From: Streptomyces sp. NBC_00353
GTDB lineage: Bacteria; Actinomycetota; Actinomycetes; Streptomycetales; Streptomycetaceae
Assembly (NCBI RefSeq): GCF_036108815.1
Contig: NZ_CP107985.1
Coordinates: 2,232,001 to 2,296,000, forward strand
DNA: 64,000 nucleotides
Direction: 5' to 3'
Positions 42,514-51,805 of this stretch are shown in pieces. Within the stretch, counting starts at the first letter, position 1; every line of letters begins with the position of its first letter. The translations under genes were made by a program, and so were the position numbers. Under the pieces are notes generated by a model, which saw only the letters and a list, made by a program, of their open reading frames with translations, had not been told where the DNA came from and did not search any database.

Positions 42514-43566
42514 TCAGTGGTGCACCATCGGTGCGACCAGCACGCTCCCCATGGTGCGCGCCACGATGAAGGATTGCCCCTTCACCGCCCGTGCGTCCAG
42601 TGGAATTCGGTGCTCGCCCGGTTCCAGGACGCCGTCGAAGACCTCCTGGGTGTGGGTGCGGTACAGCCGGTCGAGGCGGTACGCGACGAGGCTGACCCGG
42701 CAGGACGAGGTGACGTGGACTCCGGCCGTGCCGTCCGCCGCCGCCAGCCGGACCAGACGGCGCTGGGCGGGTGCGCTGCGGTCCAGGGCATGTTCGATCT
42801 GGGCGACCAGCACGGGGATGACCGGGGCGAGGCCGTCGACGTAGGCGACGTCCGCACCGGCCCGGGTGAATGCCCGCCGCACGGCGGCGCGTTCGTCTTC
42901 GGTGATCGCACGGCCGAAGGCCACAGCGCGGTAGCCGCGGAGCTCGTCGGGCGCCACCTGGGCGACGTCGGCGGTGATGTCGGCGCCGATCCCGATGGCG
43001 CGGAGTGCGGCGGCGAGCTTGGCGAGTACGGCGACGCGGGCGCCGATCAGTAGGACGCGGCGCCCGGCGGGCACGTCCGGCCCCGGCTCGGAGCCCTCCG
43101 CCGGCACGGGCGGAAGCAGTCGTTCCAGTTCCTGCCGGTACTGGAAGCCGTCGAAGCGGAACGGCCCTATGCCGTGGTAGCCGCTCTGCTCCAGGTCGAC
43201 GGTCTCGTACGTCTGCCAGGCGAAGTCGCGCCAGACGATGTCGGTGCCGTCGCGTTCGATGACAGCGGTGACCGCCCCGCATTCGAGGCTCTCGCACTCG
43301 GGGCAGCCGTAGATCACGTAGCGCCCGTCGGCGAGCGGGGCTTCCACTTCGAGGAGCAGGCGCCGCACGTGCGTGGTGAAGATCGCGGGCGGTACGTCGG
43401 AGGCGAGCGGGGACACGGCGTCGAGGTCGGTGAGCTGGAACAGCAGCGGGCGGCCGTCGACGATGAAGTCCATGAAGTCCCGGTGCACCTGATAGTCGCC
43501 ATGGGCGAGGACTCCACCGGCTCGCATCGCCGGCGCAAGGCCGAAGGTCGCGTACTCGGCAGACAT
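42514..43566 (-). CDS. Uncharacterised protein with Cys cluster and nucleotide-fold-like C-terminal half
   Basis: 350 residues from ATG 43566; upstream open codons overlap the divergent oxidase gene. The first half contains VIYGCPECESLECGAVTAV, a CX2CX4C arrangement that could bind zinc. The second half (RRVLLIGARVAVLAKLAAAL ... VAFGRAITEDERAAVRRAF ... VAYVDGLAPVIPVL) looks like a Rossmann-type fold without a recognisable catalytic motif. I do not know its function; databases often call relatives oxidoreductase. A tactcg-like -10 box near the ATG of this divergent gene hints at a leaderless message. Confidence 0.75.
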   Translation of the reverse strand: MSAEYATFGLAPAMRAGGVLAHGDYQVHRDFMDFIVDGRPLLFQLTDLDAVSPLASDVPPAIFTTHVRRLLLEVEAPLADGRYVIYGCPECESLECGAVTAVIERDGTDIVWRDFAWQTYETVDLEQSGYHGIGPFRFDGFQYRQELERLLPPVPAEGSEPGPDVPAGRRVLLIGARVAVLAKLAAALRAIGIGADITADVAQVAPDELRGYRAVAFGRAITEDERAAVRRAFTRAGADVAYVDGLAPVIPVLVAQIEHALDRSAPAQRRLVRLAAADGTAGVHVTSSCRVSLVAYRLDRLYRTHTQEVFDGVLEPGEHRIPLDARAVKGQSFIVARTMGSVLVAPMVHH

Positions 43567-43669
43567 GACCCGAGTATTCCCGGCTCGGACCTCTTGTGAG
43601 CACGGCATCGGGCATTCCGTTAGCGTCCCCGTGAGCAGCGCATGGGCCGATGGGACGGGCGGGGCAGAA

Positions 43670-44593
43670 GTGTCGGACGTGATCGTGGTGGGCGGCGGGG
43701 TCAGCGGACTGACCACGGCGCTGGTGCTGGTCGAGCGCGGTCACCGGGTGCGGGTCTGGTCCCGGGAGCCGGCGATGGCGACCGCATCGGCCGTGGCGGG
43801 CGCGTTGTGGTGGCCTTACCGGATCGAGCCGGCGGAGCTGGTCGGTGACTGGTCACTGACGTCGCTGCGGAGGTACGAGAAGCTGGCCGGGCGCTCGGAG
43901 GAGACCGGTGTACGGCTGGTCACCGGCCTGCACCGGGGCGAGCGGCTCGCCGTGCTCGGGCCGTGGGCGGGGCAGCTGAAGGACCTGGTGGAGGTGGCGG
44001 ACGGGCTGCGGGCCCGGCTGCCGCTGATCGACATGCCGGTGTACCTGGGGTGGTTGGAGCGGCGGCTCGGGGCGGCAGGGGTTGCGGTCGAGCAGCGCGC
44101 GGTCACCGCGTTCGACGAAGCGGCGGCGGAGGCCACGGCGGTGGTCGACTGCACCGGTCTCGGGGCCCGGGAACTGGTCCCGGATGCCGGGGTGCGAGCG
44201 GTGCGCGGCCAGTTGGTACTGGTGGAGAACCCGGGGATCGAGGAGTGGTTCACCGAGGCGGACCCGGCGTCGGAGGCGACCACGTACTACTTCCCGCAGC
44301 CCGGGCGGCTGATCCTCGGCGGCACGGCCGAGGTGGACAACTGGAGCACGGTGCCCGATCCCGGTACGGCCGGGGAGATCGTGGCCCGGTGTGCCCGGAT
44401 CCGGCCGGAGATCGCTCGGGCGCGGATCATCGGGCACGTGGCGGGGCTGCGTCCGGCCCGCGACGCGGGTGTCCGGATCGAGGCCGAACCGCTGCCGGGC
44501 GGGGGGCGGTTGATCCACAACTACGGGCACGGTGGCGCGGGGGTGACGGTTGCCTGGGGCTGCGCGGAGACAGCGGCCCGGTTGGTGGGCTGA
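43670..44593 (+). CDS. FAD-dependent D-amino-acid oxidase-like protein
   Basis: 307 residues from GTG 43670, which has ggggc upstream and puts the FAD motif (VIVVGGGVSGLTTALVLVERG) at the N-terminus as in the family; GTG 43631, 4 nt behind a TAGCGT -10-like box, is the alternative. Other DAO features: AGALWWPYRIEP, VDCTGLGARELV, VRGQLVLVENPG, and the C-terminal IHNYGHGGAGVTVAWGCA with the FAD-binding Gly cluster. It likely oxidises D-amino acids to keto acids with H2O2 release. Divergent from the preceding uncharacterised gene. Confidence 0.87.
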   Translation: MSDVIVVGGGVSGLTTALVLVERGHRVRVWSREPAMATASAVAGALWWPYRIEPAELVGDWSLTSLRRYEKLAGRSEETGVRLVTGLHRGERLAVLGPWAGQLKDLVEVADGLRARLPLIDMPVYLGWLERRLGAAGVAVEQRAVTAFDEAAAEATAVVDCTGLGARELVPDAGVRAVRGQLVLVENPGIEEWFTEADPASEATTYYFPQPGRLILGGTAEVDNWSTVPDPGTAGEIVARCARIRPEIARARIIGHVAGLRPARDAGVRIEAEPLPGGGRLIHNYGHGGAGVTVAWGCAETAARLVG

Positions 44594-44826
44594 GCCGCCG
44601 GGTGCGGGGGCTCGGGCCCCGTTGTGTCCTCAATCGCACGGCCGCCACGCGCCGGTGACGACGCCCGTGCCGGTCCTGGGGCGGGTCGCCGGGCAGATCC
44701 GCCGTTACCGGTAGATCCCCCCGGCCACCCGTCCCCTGTTCGTCCTGCGACACGAGTGGCACCTTTCACGGAAGCCGAAATTCGCTCTCCGTAGCCAGTA
44801 CCACACGCATCGTGCCGTTCACTGGA

Positions 44827-46176
44827 TCAACAAGCGGTATCGGCTTGCCCGTTTGTGAGGTGATATGTGGCCCGCTCGTCCAGGAGGAGGGGGACCAGGT
44901 TCCGGGCCGACTGGCGCAGCGGTACGTACGCTCCGTCACCGTCGCGCCGGAACGTCACACCGTGCAGGGCGAGTTCGTCCTTGACGTCGGCGAGCTGAGC
45001 GGCGGTCAGCCGGTAGCCGCAGGGCGGGTCCTGCAGGATCTCGGCGGGCTCGGCCGCCTCGTTGTCGGCGCCGCCGAGGTAGACGGGACCGCGGTCCTTG
45101 AACCCTGCCGTACGGGACGCGGCCGTGGCGGCCTCGATGCGCCCGCGTCGCTCGTCGGTGAAGCTGAACAGCCCGTCGAGTGCGGCCAGCTGCGAATCGA
45201 CGCGACGTCGGCTGTTGAGCGCCGGGTCGGCCTTCTCGGCGTCGGTGAGGGCGTCGACCCGGGACTCGATGAGCAGGCCCACCGCATGCTTGATGCCCGC
45301 GGTGTTGCGCAGAATGCGCTCCTGTCCGTCGCCGGCGGTCTGCTTGATCGGGTCGCCGGTGACCGGGTCGGTCCATATGCCGTAGAGACCGCTGCTGTAG
45401 CCGGCCTCCTTGGCGGTGGGCCGGACATACTCTTCGGCCAGCGTCTGCGATTCGCCGTGCACCCGGTCGTCGGTGTTGAGGTTGCGGGGCCAGAGGACGA
45501 ACAGGTCCTTGTCGTAGTACGGCGGGGTGGCACCGTACTCGTGCAGGTCGTAGATCACATCGGGCTTCCGGTCACGGATCACCGCGGCCATGGCACGGGC
45601 CTCGGCGGTCTGCAGGGCGATGTGGTCGCGGTTGATGTCGACACCGTCGGAGTTGCCGCGCGTGTTCGCGGCCCGCCCGTCGGGGTTCGCGGTGGGGACG
45701 ACGAGGACATCGGTCCGGGAGAGGAAGGCGCGGGTCGCGGGGTCCTTGGCGTACGCGAGATCCCGGACGGTGGTCAGACAGGCCTCGCGGCCGGACGGTT
45801 CGTTGCCGTGCTGGCTGCAGATCAGCAGCATCGTGTCGGACGTGGGGTGGTGGTTGCCGATACGGACGAGCTGGACCGGGCGGCCCTGTTTCGTCGTGCC
45901 GATCCGGTCGATGGAGACGCGGTCGCTGCCCCGGTCGACGGCGGCGAGGAATGACTGTTCCTCGGGCTGATCGGTCCAGTGGGCCCCGTTGCTGATCTCG
46001 AAGCCGGTACGGGGCGGGGTGTGCGCGGCCTCGGCCGGGACCGTGACCAGGGGCACGGCCAGAACCGCGGCCGCGGCCGTCAGGGACAGGTACCGGGCCC
46101 CCGGCCGACGGATGCCGAGGCGACCAGGGCGCGGCCGGGCGCGGAGCTGACGGACGATCGGGATACGGGGTGTCAT
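44827..46176 (-). CDS. Secreted zinc carboxypeptidase, M14 family
   Basis: 449 residues. Basic start followed by a hydrophobic helix and an Ala-x-Ala-like site near residue 50 (VPAEAAH) is a signal peptide. Zinc ligands: His and Glu in CSQHGNEPSG and His in VIYDLHEYG; substrate-site DGVDINRDH and catalytic Glu in LLIESRV. It should trim C-terminal residues from peptides outside the cell. It overlaps the stop of the S15-type peptidase gene (ATGA), so the two secreted peptidases are co-expressed. Confidence 0.9.
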   Translation of the reverse strand: MTPRIPIVRQLRARPRPGRLGIRRPGARYLSLTAAAAVLAVPLVTVPAEAAHTPPRTGFEISNGAHWTDQPEEQSFLAAVDRGSDRVSIDRIGTTKQGRPVQLVRIGNHHPTSDTMLLICSQHGNEPSGREACLTTVRDLAYAKDPATRAFLSRTDVLVVPTANPDGRAANTRGNSDGVDINRDHIALQTAEARAMAAVIRDRKPDVIYDLHEYGATPPYYDKDLFVLWPRNLNTDDRVHGESQTLAEEYVRPTAKEAGYSSGLYGIWTDPVTGDPIKQTAGDGQERILRNTAGIKHAVGLLIESRVDALTDAEKADPALNSRRRVDSQLAALDGLFSFTDERRGRIEAATAASRTAGFKDRGPVYLGGADNEAAEPAEILQDPPCGYRLTAAQLADVKDELALHGVTFRRDGDGAYVPLRQSARNLVPLLLDERATYHLTNGQADTAC

Positions 46177-48152
46177 GAGCGGCTGCCTCCCGGGATGCGG
46201 TGTGCGGGACGCGGCGGTGCCACGCCCTCGGGACGGGATACGCGGGGGGTGGCTGTCGCGGGCGCGGGGCCCGCGGTGGCGCGCACGAACGCTGCGGCGC
46301 CGCCGACGAACGGCAGCTTCGCGGACGTACGGGCCAGGTCGAGGGTGAGCGTGGGGGTGGAGTCCGGCGGGTCGATGAGGTCCTTGTCGGTGCCCGCGAC
46401 GATCAGGGCGAGGCGGTGTCCGGCCGGCACGACGTGGTCGCTCGCGGCGAGGTCGACGGTGATCGTGTAGCGCTCGCCCGGGGTGAGCGGGCGTCCCTTG
46501 CCCGCGGAGGCGTACGTCCCGAGGTCGGCCCAGCCGCGGCTGAAGACCGTCCGGTCGACGGTGGTGGTCCTGGCCTCGGTCGCCTTGAAGCAGGAGCTGT
46601 CCCCGGCGGTGCTCGCGCCCCAGCAGGTGCGGTCGGTGAGGGTGGTGATGCCTTCACCGGATGCGGCGTAGTCCCGGATGGTGTCGGGGCCGACGTCGAC
46701 GAGGACCGCGGAGAGATGCGCGGTGGCGGTCGTCGGGGTCGCCGTGACGGTCACCTGCGAAGAGCCGGCGAGCCGCAGGTCGTGGGCGAGCGGTGCGGTG
46801 AGAAAACCGGCCTTGGCGCCCGTGGTCCTCTCCAGGTCGGCGGCCCAGTCCGTCTCGCCCTGCTTCGGGTCGTCGGTGAACGTCTCCGTGGCGCCGGGGC
46901 GGGCGGGCCTGCGGGTGAGGGTGCCGACACCGGGCGTGGTGCCGGTGCCGGGGCGCACGGTGGTGGCCGCGGTGGTGCGCGGCGGCCAGACCTTGTCGGT
47001 GGACCACTGGCCGGGGTGGCGTTCGATGTCGGCCATCGGTTCGCGGTCGATGCCGTTGTCGTAGCCGAGGAGGTAGTGGTCGAACCAGCGGTGCAGGGTG
47101 TCGGCCCACTCGGCGCGCCGGTAGTCGAACGGGTCGACGTGCCCGGTCTGGGAGAGCCAGATCTTGCGCTCGACGCCCCGGTCCGCGAGGGCGTCCCACC
47201 ACTGGCCGAGGTGCTTGGTGCGGACGTTGAGGTCCTGCATCCCGTGGACGGCGAAGACACTGGCCTTCACCTTGCGGGCGTCCTTCACGTAGTCGCGCTC
47301 GTTCCAGAGCTTCGTCCGGTCGCCGGTGCGGGGCGCCTCGTCGACGAGCTTCTGCTGGACGGCGGCGCAGCGGGCCCGCGCCTCGGGGCTCTCGACATAG
47401 TCGGAGAGCCATTCGGGGCCGCTGTCGTAGAGGGGGGCGCCCTGCGCGAAGTAGTAGTCGTACCAGGAGGAGATGGAGCCGATCGGAACGATGGTCCGCA
47501 GACCCTCGACTCCGGTCGCCGCCACCCCGTTGGCGATGGTGCCGTCGTAACTCTTGCCGATCATTCCGGTGCGGCCGTTGGACCAGCCGGCTCCGGTGCG
47601 TTCGGTGCCGGTGCGTGTGGTGTAGCCACGGGCCCGGCCGTTCAGCCAGTCGATGACCGCCTTGGCGGACTGGACGTCGGAGCGGCCTCCGACATCGACG
47701 CATCCGTCGGAGCGATTGGTGCCGGCCAGATCGACGGCGACGAAGGCATAGCCGCGCGGGACGAAGTAGTTGTCGTAGTACAGCGGGAACCGGACCGGAT
47801 TTCCCTGGCTGTCGTACGTCTTCAGCTGACTCTCGTTGCCGCGCCCGCAGCAGGAGTAATACGGGCTGGCGTCCATGATCACGGGTATCTTCCGGCCCTG
47901 CGCTGCGGGTTCGCGCGGCCGCACGATGTCGACGGCGACCCGGTCGCTCTTTCCGTTTCCGTCGCCGTCCAGTCCGGTGTCCACCCAGACGGACTCCCGG
48001 ACGGCGTTCCCGTACGAGTAGACGGGTCTGCTCTCCCGCGGGCTCGCGCCCTGCGCGCCTGCCGGTGAGAGCAGGACGGTCATCAGGGCGGCCGAGGCCG
48101 CCACCACCAGCGATCTGTACGTCAAGCGGGTGCCCCGCGCACGTATCGGCAT
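46173..48152 (-). CDS. Secreted Xaa-Pro dipeptidyl-peptidase-like protein (S15/CocE family)
   Basis: 659 residues with an N-terminal signal peptide (YRSLVVAASAALMTVLL, cut near AQGA). The alpha/beta-hydrolase domain has the nucleophile in GMIGKSYDGTIANGVA, a later GHVDPFDYRRAEW segment with the likely catalytic His, and Asp in between; the C-terminal ~250 residues are the jelly-roll PepX_C domain. It probably removes Xaa-Pro dipeptides from extracellular peptides. First gene of a two-gene secreted peptidase operon. Confidence 0.9.
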   Translation of the reverse strand: MPIRARGTRLTYRSLVVAASAALMTVLLSPAGAQGASPRESRPVYSYGNAVRESVWVDTGLDGDGNGKSDRVAVDIVRPREPAAQGRKIPVIMDASPYYSCCGRGNESQLKTYDSQGNPVRFPLYYDNYFVPRGYAFVAVDLAGTNRSDGCVDVGGRSDVQSAKAVIDWLNGRARGYTTRTGTERTGAGWSNGRTGMIGKSYDGTIANGVAATGVEGLRTIVPIGSISSWYDYYFAQGAPLYDSGPEWLSDYVESPEARARCAAVQQKLVDEAPRTGDRTKLWNERDYVKDARKVKASVFAVHGMQDLNVRTKHLGQWWDALADRGVERKIWLSQTGHVDPFDYRRAEWADTLHRWFDHYLLGYDNGIDREPMADIERHPGQWSTDKVWPPRTTAATTVRPGTGTTPGVGTLTRRPARPGATETFTDDPKQGETDWAADLERTTGAKAGFLTAPLAHDLRLAGSSQVTVTATPTTATAHLSAVLVDVGPDTIRDYAASGEGITTLTDRTCWGASTAGDSSCFKATEARTTTVDRTVFSRGWADLGTYASAGKGRPLTPGERYTITVDLAASDHVVPAGHRLALIVAGTDKDLIDPPDSTPTLTLDLARTSAKLPFVGGAAAFVRATAGPAPATATPRVSRPEGVAPPRPAHRIPGGSRS

Positions 48153-48466
48153 CTGCGGAAGGTACCCCGGTCAACTCCTGTGCAACAGGGGGCGATTCCG
48201 CGCCGACGTGACGTGGAAGCAGTCGAGGGTGCCATGACGGCCGAAGGGCGACCGTGTGACAGCAGAGGTCATGGACACGTCCGGGACTGCCCCGAAGGGC
48301 CGGTCCGCGCGCCGCCTTCCCCGGTGGGGCACGGCGCGCGGTCTCGGGCCGGTGGCACCGGTCGGGCGGGACGTCGCGGACAGCACCCCCTAGGCTGGTG
48401 GGGTTCGTGCTGTTCCGCCAGCCTCGGCCGATTCCGGCCGGTTCCCGCGCGTACGAGGAGCGTCCC

Positions 48467-49510
48467 TTGCCCGGTCCGACCCCCGATTCCTCCCGTGATG
48501 CCCGTCCCACGCTGGAGGCCGTGGCGGCCCGCGCCGGGGTCTCGCGGGCTACGGCCTCCCGGGTCGTGAACGGCGGGGCGGGGGTTCGGCAGCCGCTGGT
48601 GGACCAGGTCCGCAAGGCGGTCGAGGAGCTCGGGTACATACCGAACCATGCCGCACGGACCCTGGTCACCCGGCGCAACGGCGCGGTGGCCGTGATCATC
48701 GACGAGCCGGAGTTCCGGATCTTCTCCGACCCGTTCTTCTCCCGGCAGATCCGTGGCATCAGCCGTGAACTGAACGTGCACGACGCCCAACTGGTGCTCC
48801 TCCTGGTGGAGGGCAGCGGGGACTTCGACCGGGTCACCCGCTATCTGGCCGGTGGCCATGTGGACGGCGTGCTGGCGTTCTCACTGCACACCGACGACGA
48901 ACTTCCCGCCGTCATCCGCCGGTTCCGGGTGCCCACGGTCTACGGCGGCCGCCCCGGAACACCGGGGGACGCATCGGAACACGCCGTCCCCTACGTCGAC
49001 TGCGACAACCGCGGCGGCGCCCGCGAGGCCGTACGCCATCTGGTCTCCCTCGGCCGGCGGCGGATCGGGCACATCGCGGGGCCCCGCGACCAGACGTCGG
49101 CGCTCGACCGGATCGACGGCTACCGCGATGTGCTGCCCGACGCCGATTCGTCACTGATCGTGGAGGGCGACTTCACCGTCGAGGGCGGCGCCCGGGCGAT
49201 GGCCGAGCTGCTGGAGCGCCACCCCGGCCTCGACGCCGTGTTCGCGTCCAACGACCTGATGGCGTCCGGCGCCCTTCGGGTGCTGGGCGAGCACGGCCGC
49301 CGGGTACCGGAGGACGTGGCGCTGGTCGGCTTCGACGACATGGAGCAGGTCGCCGAAACGACCGATCCTCCCTTGACGACTGTCCGTCAGGATGTCGAAG
49401 GCATGGGGAGGTTGATGGTGCGACTGCTGATGCAGCGGCTGAACGGCGAAGGGGAGCAGCCCGATTCGGTGATCACACCGACCGAGCTCGTCCGGCGGGC
49501 CTCGGCCTGA
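48467..49510 (+). CDS. LacI-family transcriptional regulator
   Basis: 347 residues from TTG 48467, preceded by gaggag at 6-8 nt; the longer frame to GTG 48398 has no RBS. LacI HTH (TLEAVAARAGVSRATASRVVNGG) and hinge (LGYIPNHAARTLVTRR) are followed by a periplasmic-binding-protein-like sensor domain with YVDCDNRGGAREAV and VFASNDLMASGALR. It should repress a sugar-utilisation operon, but no sugar genes are adjacent; a distant target is likely. Confidence 0.9.
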   Translation: MPGPTPDSSRDARPTLEAVAARAGVSRATASRVVNGGAGVRQPLVDQVRKAVEELGYIPNHAARTLVTRRNGAVAVIIDEPEFRIFSDPFFSRQIRGISRELNVHDAQLVLLLVEGSGDFDRVTRYLAGGHVDGVLAFSLHTDDELPAVIRRFRVPTVYGGRPGTPGDASEHAVPYVDCDNRGGAREAVRHLVSLGRRRIGHIAGPRDQTSALDRIDGYRDVLPDADSSLIVEGDFTVEGGARAMAELLERHPGLDAVFASNDLMASGALRVLGEHGRRVPEDVALVGFDDMEQVAETTDPPLTTVRQDVEGMGRLMVRLLMQRLNGEGEQPDSVITPTELVRRASA

Positions 49511-49645
49511 CCCGTCCGGGCGGAGGACGTCATCGGCACCGGCGCCCCCGCCCGCGTACGAGCCCGTGCGGCCGCGACCGGCCGGCAGACGCCCGCGGTC
49601 GCCGAAGGCGCATCGGCCAACTGAACACCGCGGGCCCGGCTGAGC

Positions 49646-50530
49646 TCAGCGGGTGCCCCGCATCCGGTGGGCGGCTCGGGCCCGGCGCGCGTACGGCAGA
49701 TAGCGCAGCCGCTCAGGCAGCACGGGCACCACGGCCCGGACGACACGGCAGAACCGCCTGAGCTTCCGCTCCTGCGCGTCCGTCCATTCCAGACCGATCG
49801 CCTCGCGCGCGTCCGGCGGCATGAGACCGATGGTGATGAACCTGCGGAACCGGGCCAGCGGCGGGAACAGGACCGGCCACAGGGCCTTGAGCAGCAGCCT
49901 GACCGGCAGCGGACCCCGGTCCGGCGGCGGTACCGGCCGGTCGGTGGCGACCAGCTCCTCGACGACGACGGTCGCCTCTATCTCGTCGGCGAGCACCTTG
50001 CGGTAGTACGGCCAGAACTCCTCGATCGACTGCGGCATGTCCCGGTCGTTGATGCCGAGGATCCGGCCGACCTGGAGCCATTCCCGGTACAGGGCCCGCT
50101 CCTGCGCCTCGGTGAGCGGGCGGACGAGATACCGCGTGCCGTGCCGGTAGATGGGAAAGCCCGTGGCGTGCACCCACGCATAGTTCGCGGGTGACAGCGC
50201 ATGGTAGCGGCGCCCGCGGGTGTCGGTGCCCTGAATGGTGCGGTGCAGCTTCCGGAGCCTGCGCCCCTCCTCGGCGGCTTCCTCACCCCCGTACACCCAG
50301 AGTTGGAGCGAGCGCAGGGACCGTTCGCCGCGGCCCCACGGGTCCGTACGGAACACCGAGTGGTCGTCGACGCCCGCGCCGACCGCCGGATGGGCGACCT
50401 GGAGGGTGAGGGCGGCGGGCAGCATCAGCAGGGCGCGGACGTCTCCGGCAAGGCTCCAGAGCACTCCGCCGGGCGGCGGCGGCTCGGGCTCCCGCTTCCG
50501 GTCCCTGCCCCGGGGTGCTTCGCTGCTCAT
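49646..50530 (-). CDS. MpaB/Lcp-type oxygenase (DUF2236)
   Basis: 294 residues from ATG 50530. The family signature is visible: AGDVRALLMLPAALTLQVAHPAVGAG with the conserved His, VDDHSVFRTDPWGRGERS, the GRRYHALSPANYAWVHATGF segment and DRDMPQSIEEFWPYYRKV. DUF2236 proteins are b-type haem proteins related to latex-clearing protein and MpaB, and oxidise diverse hydrophobic substrates. The substrate here is unknown. It lies 160 bp downstream of the small kinase gene on the same strand. Confidence 0.87.
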   Translation of the reverse strand: MSSEAPRGRDRKREPEPPPPGGVLWSLAGDVRALLMLPAALTLQVAHPAVGAGVDDHSVFRTDPWGRGERSLRSLQLWVYGGEEAAEEGRRLRKLHRTIQGTDTRGRRYHALSPANYAWVHATGFPIYRHGTRYLVRPLTEAQERALYREWLQVGRILGINDRDMPQSIEEFWPYYRKVLADEIEATVVVEELVATDRPVPPPDRGPLPVRLLLKALWPVLFPPLARFRRFITIGLMPPDAREAIGLEWTDAQERKLRRFCRVVRAVVPVLPERLRYLPYARRARAAHRMRGTR

Positions 50531-50690
50531 GCGGGGGCTCCCAGCAGTCGACGGACGCGCGGGCCGGTGCCCGGCTGATGTGTATTCCAGTATGCGATCG
50601 CGGGCAGGCCGGCGAGCAGCAGGGGCGACGGGACCGGTGAGGCCGGTCCGGCCGGCGGCCACTGTGTGCACAGCGGCACGGTGCCTCGTG

Positions 50691-51230
50691 TCACCGCCAG
50701 CCGACCGCTTCCAGCACCGCGGCCGCGGCCTCGTCGACGCGGTGGTAGGTGGCGTCGAGTGTGAAGTCCTCCACCCGGGACCGGTCGAGGATCCCGTCCA
50801 GCTCCCCCGATCTGTCCAGGTGCCACCGCAGCGCGTCGGGCTCGTCCGCGTGGCGCCGGGACAGCCGCTGCCGGACCACCGGCAGGTCGACCCGGAGCCG
50901 GCACACGGACAGGCCGACACCCACCGCCTTCTCGCACTGTTTCCGGTCCTCCGCGTCCTCCACGACGCCCGCGAGTACGAGCCGGGTGACGCCCGCATCG
51001 AGGTAGTTGCCGACCATGCACCTGAGATTGCGCAGGAGCAGGGCGAAGTTGAAGCGGTCGTCGGCGGGCGCGGGCCAGGTCCGGCAGAGCCAGTCCATGT
51101 CGATGACGGCGTTGGGCACGCCGGCGCCGGTGAGCAGCTCTCCTGCGGCCCCGGCCACCGACGTCTTGCCGGCCCCGACGGTGCCGGTGATCAGAAGGGC
51201 GCGGACTTCCGGAGCGCTGTCGGTTCGCAT
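50691..51230 (-). CDS. Small P-loop kinase-like ATPase
   Basis: 179 residues. Walker A GTVGAGKTSVA near the N-terminus, a Walker-B-like hydrophobic strand ending in VIDMDW, and the RLRVDLPVVRQRLSRRHAD lid-like Arg-rich stretch suggest a small-molecule phosphotransferase of the adenylate-kinase/shikimate-kinase fold. Substrate unknown. The ATG sits 7 nt behind TAGGCT (51238-51243), so the message is probably leaderless. Confidence 0.8.
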   Translation of the reverse strand: MRTDSAPEVRALLITGTVGAGKTSVAGAAGELLTGAGVPNAVIDMDWLCRTWPAPADDRFNFALLLRNLRCMVGNYLDAGVTRLVLAGVVEDAEDRKQCEKAVGVGLSVCRLRVDLPVVRQRLSRRHADEPDALRWHLDRSGELDGILDRSRVEDFTLDATYHRVDEAAAAVLEAVGWR

Positions 51231-51237
51231 GACCGGG

Positions 51238-51243
51238 AGCCTA
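51238..51243 (-). promoter_or_regulatory. -10 box of a probable leaderless promoter
   Basis: TAGGCT on the minus strand, 7 nt upstream of ATG 51230, with no RBS between. Confidence 0.45.
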
Positions 51244-51289
51244 CGGTGGGCGATGGTTCACCGGTGACGCGGGCTCAGCGCCCGGCGCC

Positions 51290-51766
51290 CTACTCGTAGT
51301 CGTACACCGTCACGGCTATGCCCCGGCTCAGCAGCCGACGCTCGATCAAGGGCTCTGTTCGGGACCACTTACCGCCTGCGAGGCCGCATCCGATCCGGGG
51401 CATGTGGACCGATGCACCCAGCTCGACGGCCCGTTCGGCCACGGATTCCAGCGCCGTGTCCATCGCCTCGTACCGCACGGGTACACCTTTGCTGCCCGTA
51501 CGCATGCCCCGCTGCCCCACCATGTTCGCCACCCACACATACGGCCCGACCTGGACGAACTGCACCGCGCCCAGGCCGAAGTCGTTGCCCGCGCGCTCGC
51601 GGTGCCAGCGGCGGTACGCGGCCTCCGGCTCGGGCCAACGGCGCGACACGGCGAGGACGAATCCCTTGCCCCAGCCGCCGAGGTCGTTGCAGACATGCGC
51701 GATCAGCTTGACGCCCTTGCCCTGTGGTGCGGTGGCGTCCCCCCGTACATACGTGATCTCCGGCAT
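51290..51766 (-). CDS. Macro-domain ADP-ribose-binding protein
   Basis: 158 residues, a single macro domain: ITYVRGDATAPQGKGVKLIAHVCNDLGGWGKGF-type opening (ADP-ribose adenine and diphosphate loops), and the second phosphate loop in MPRIGCGLAGGKW. The VCNDLGGWGKG spacing resembles the ALC1-like/OARD1 group, which removes ADP-ribose from acylated or glutamyl substrates. No toxin-like ADP-ribosyltransferase lies next to it, so a toxin-antitoxin role is not supported here. It starts 39 bp after the acyl-CoA synthetase stop. Confidence 0.87.
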   Translation of the reverse strand: MPEITYVRGDATAPQGKGVKLIAHVCNDLGGWGKGFVLAVSRRWPEPEAAYRRWHRERAGNDFGLGAVQFVQVGPYVWVANMVGQRGMRTGSKGVPVRYEAMDTALESVAERAVELGASVHMPRIGCGLAGGKWSRTEPLIERRLLSRGIAVTVYDYE

Positions 51767-51805
51767 GACACCACCGTACGGACCACCACTGACAACCGGC
51801 CGGGT

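Noticed and set aside
51290..51766. DarTG-like toxin-antitoxin system built on the macro domain
   Set aside because: No ADP-ribosyltransferase toxin gene is adjacent; neighbours are an acyl-CoA ligase and a small kinase.
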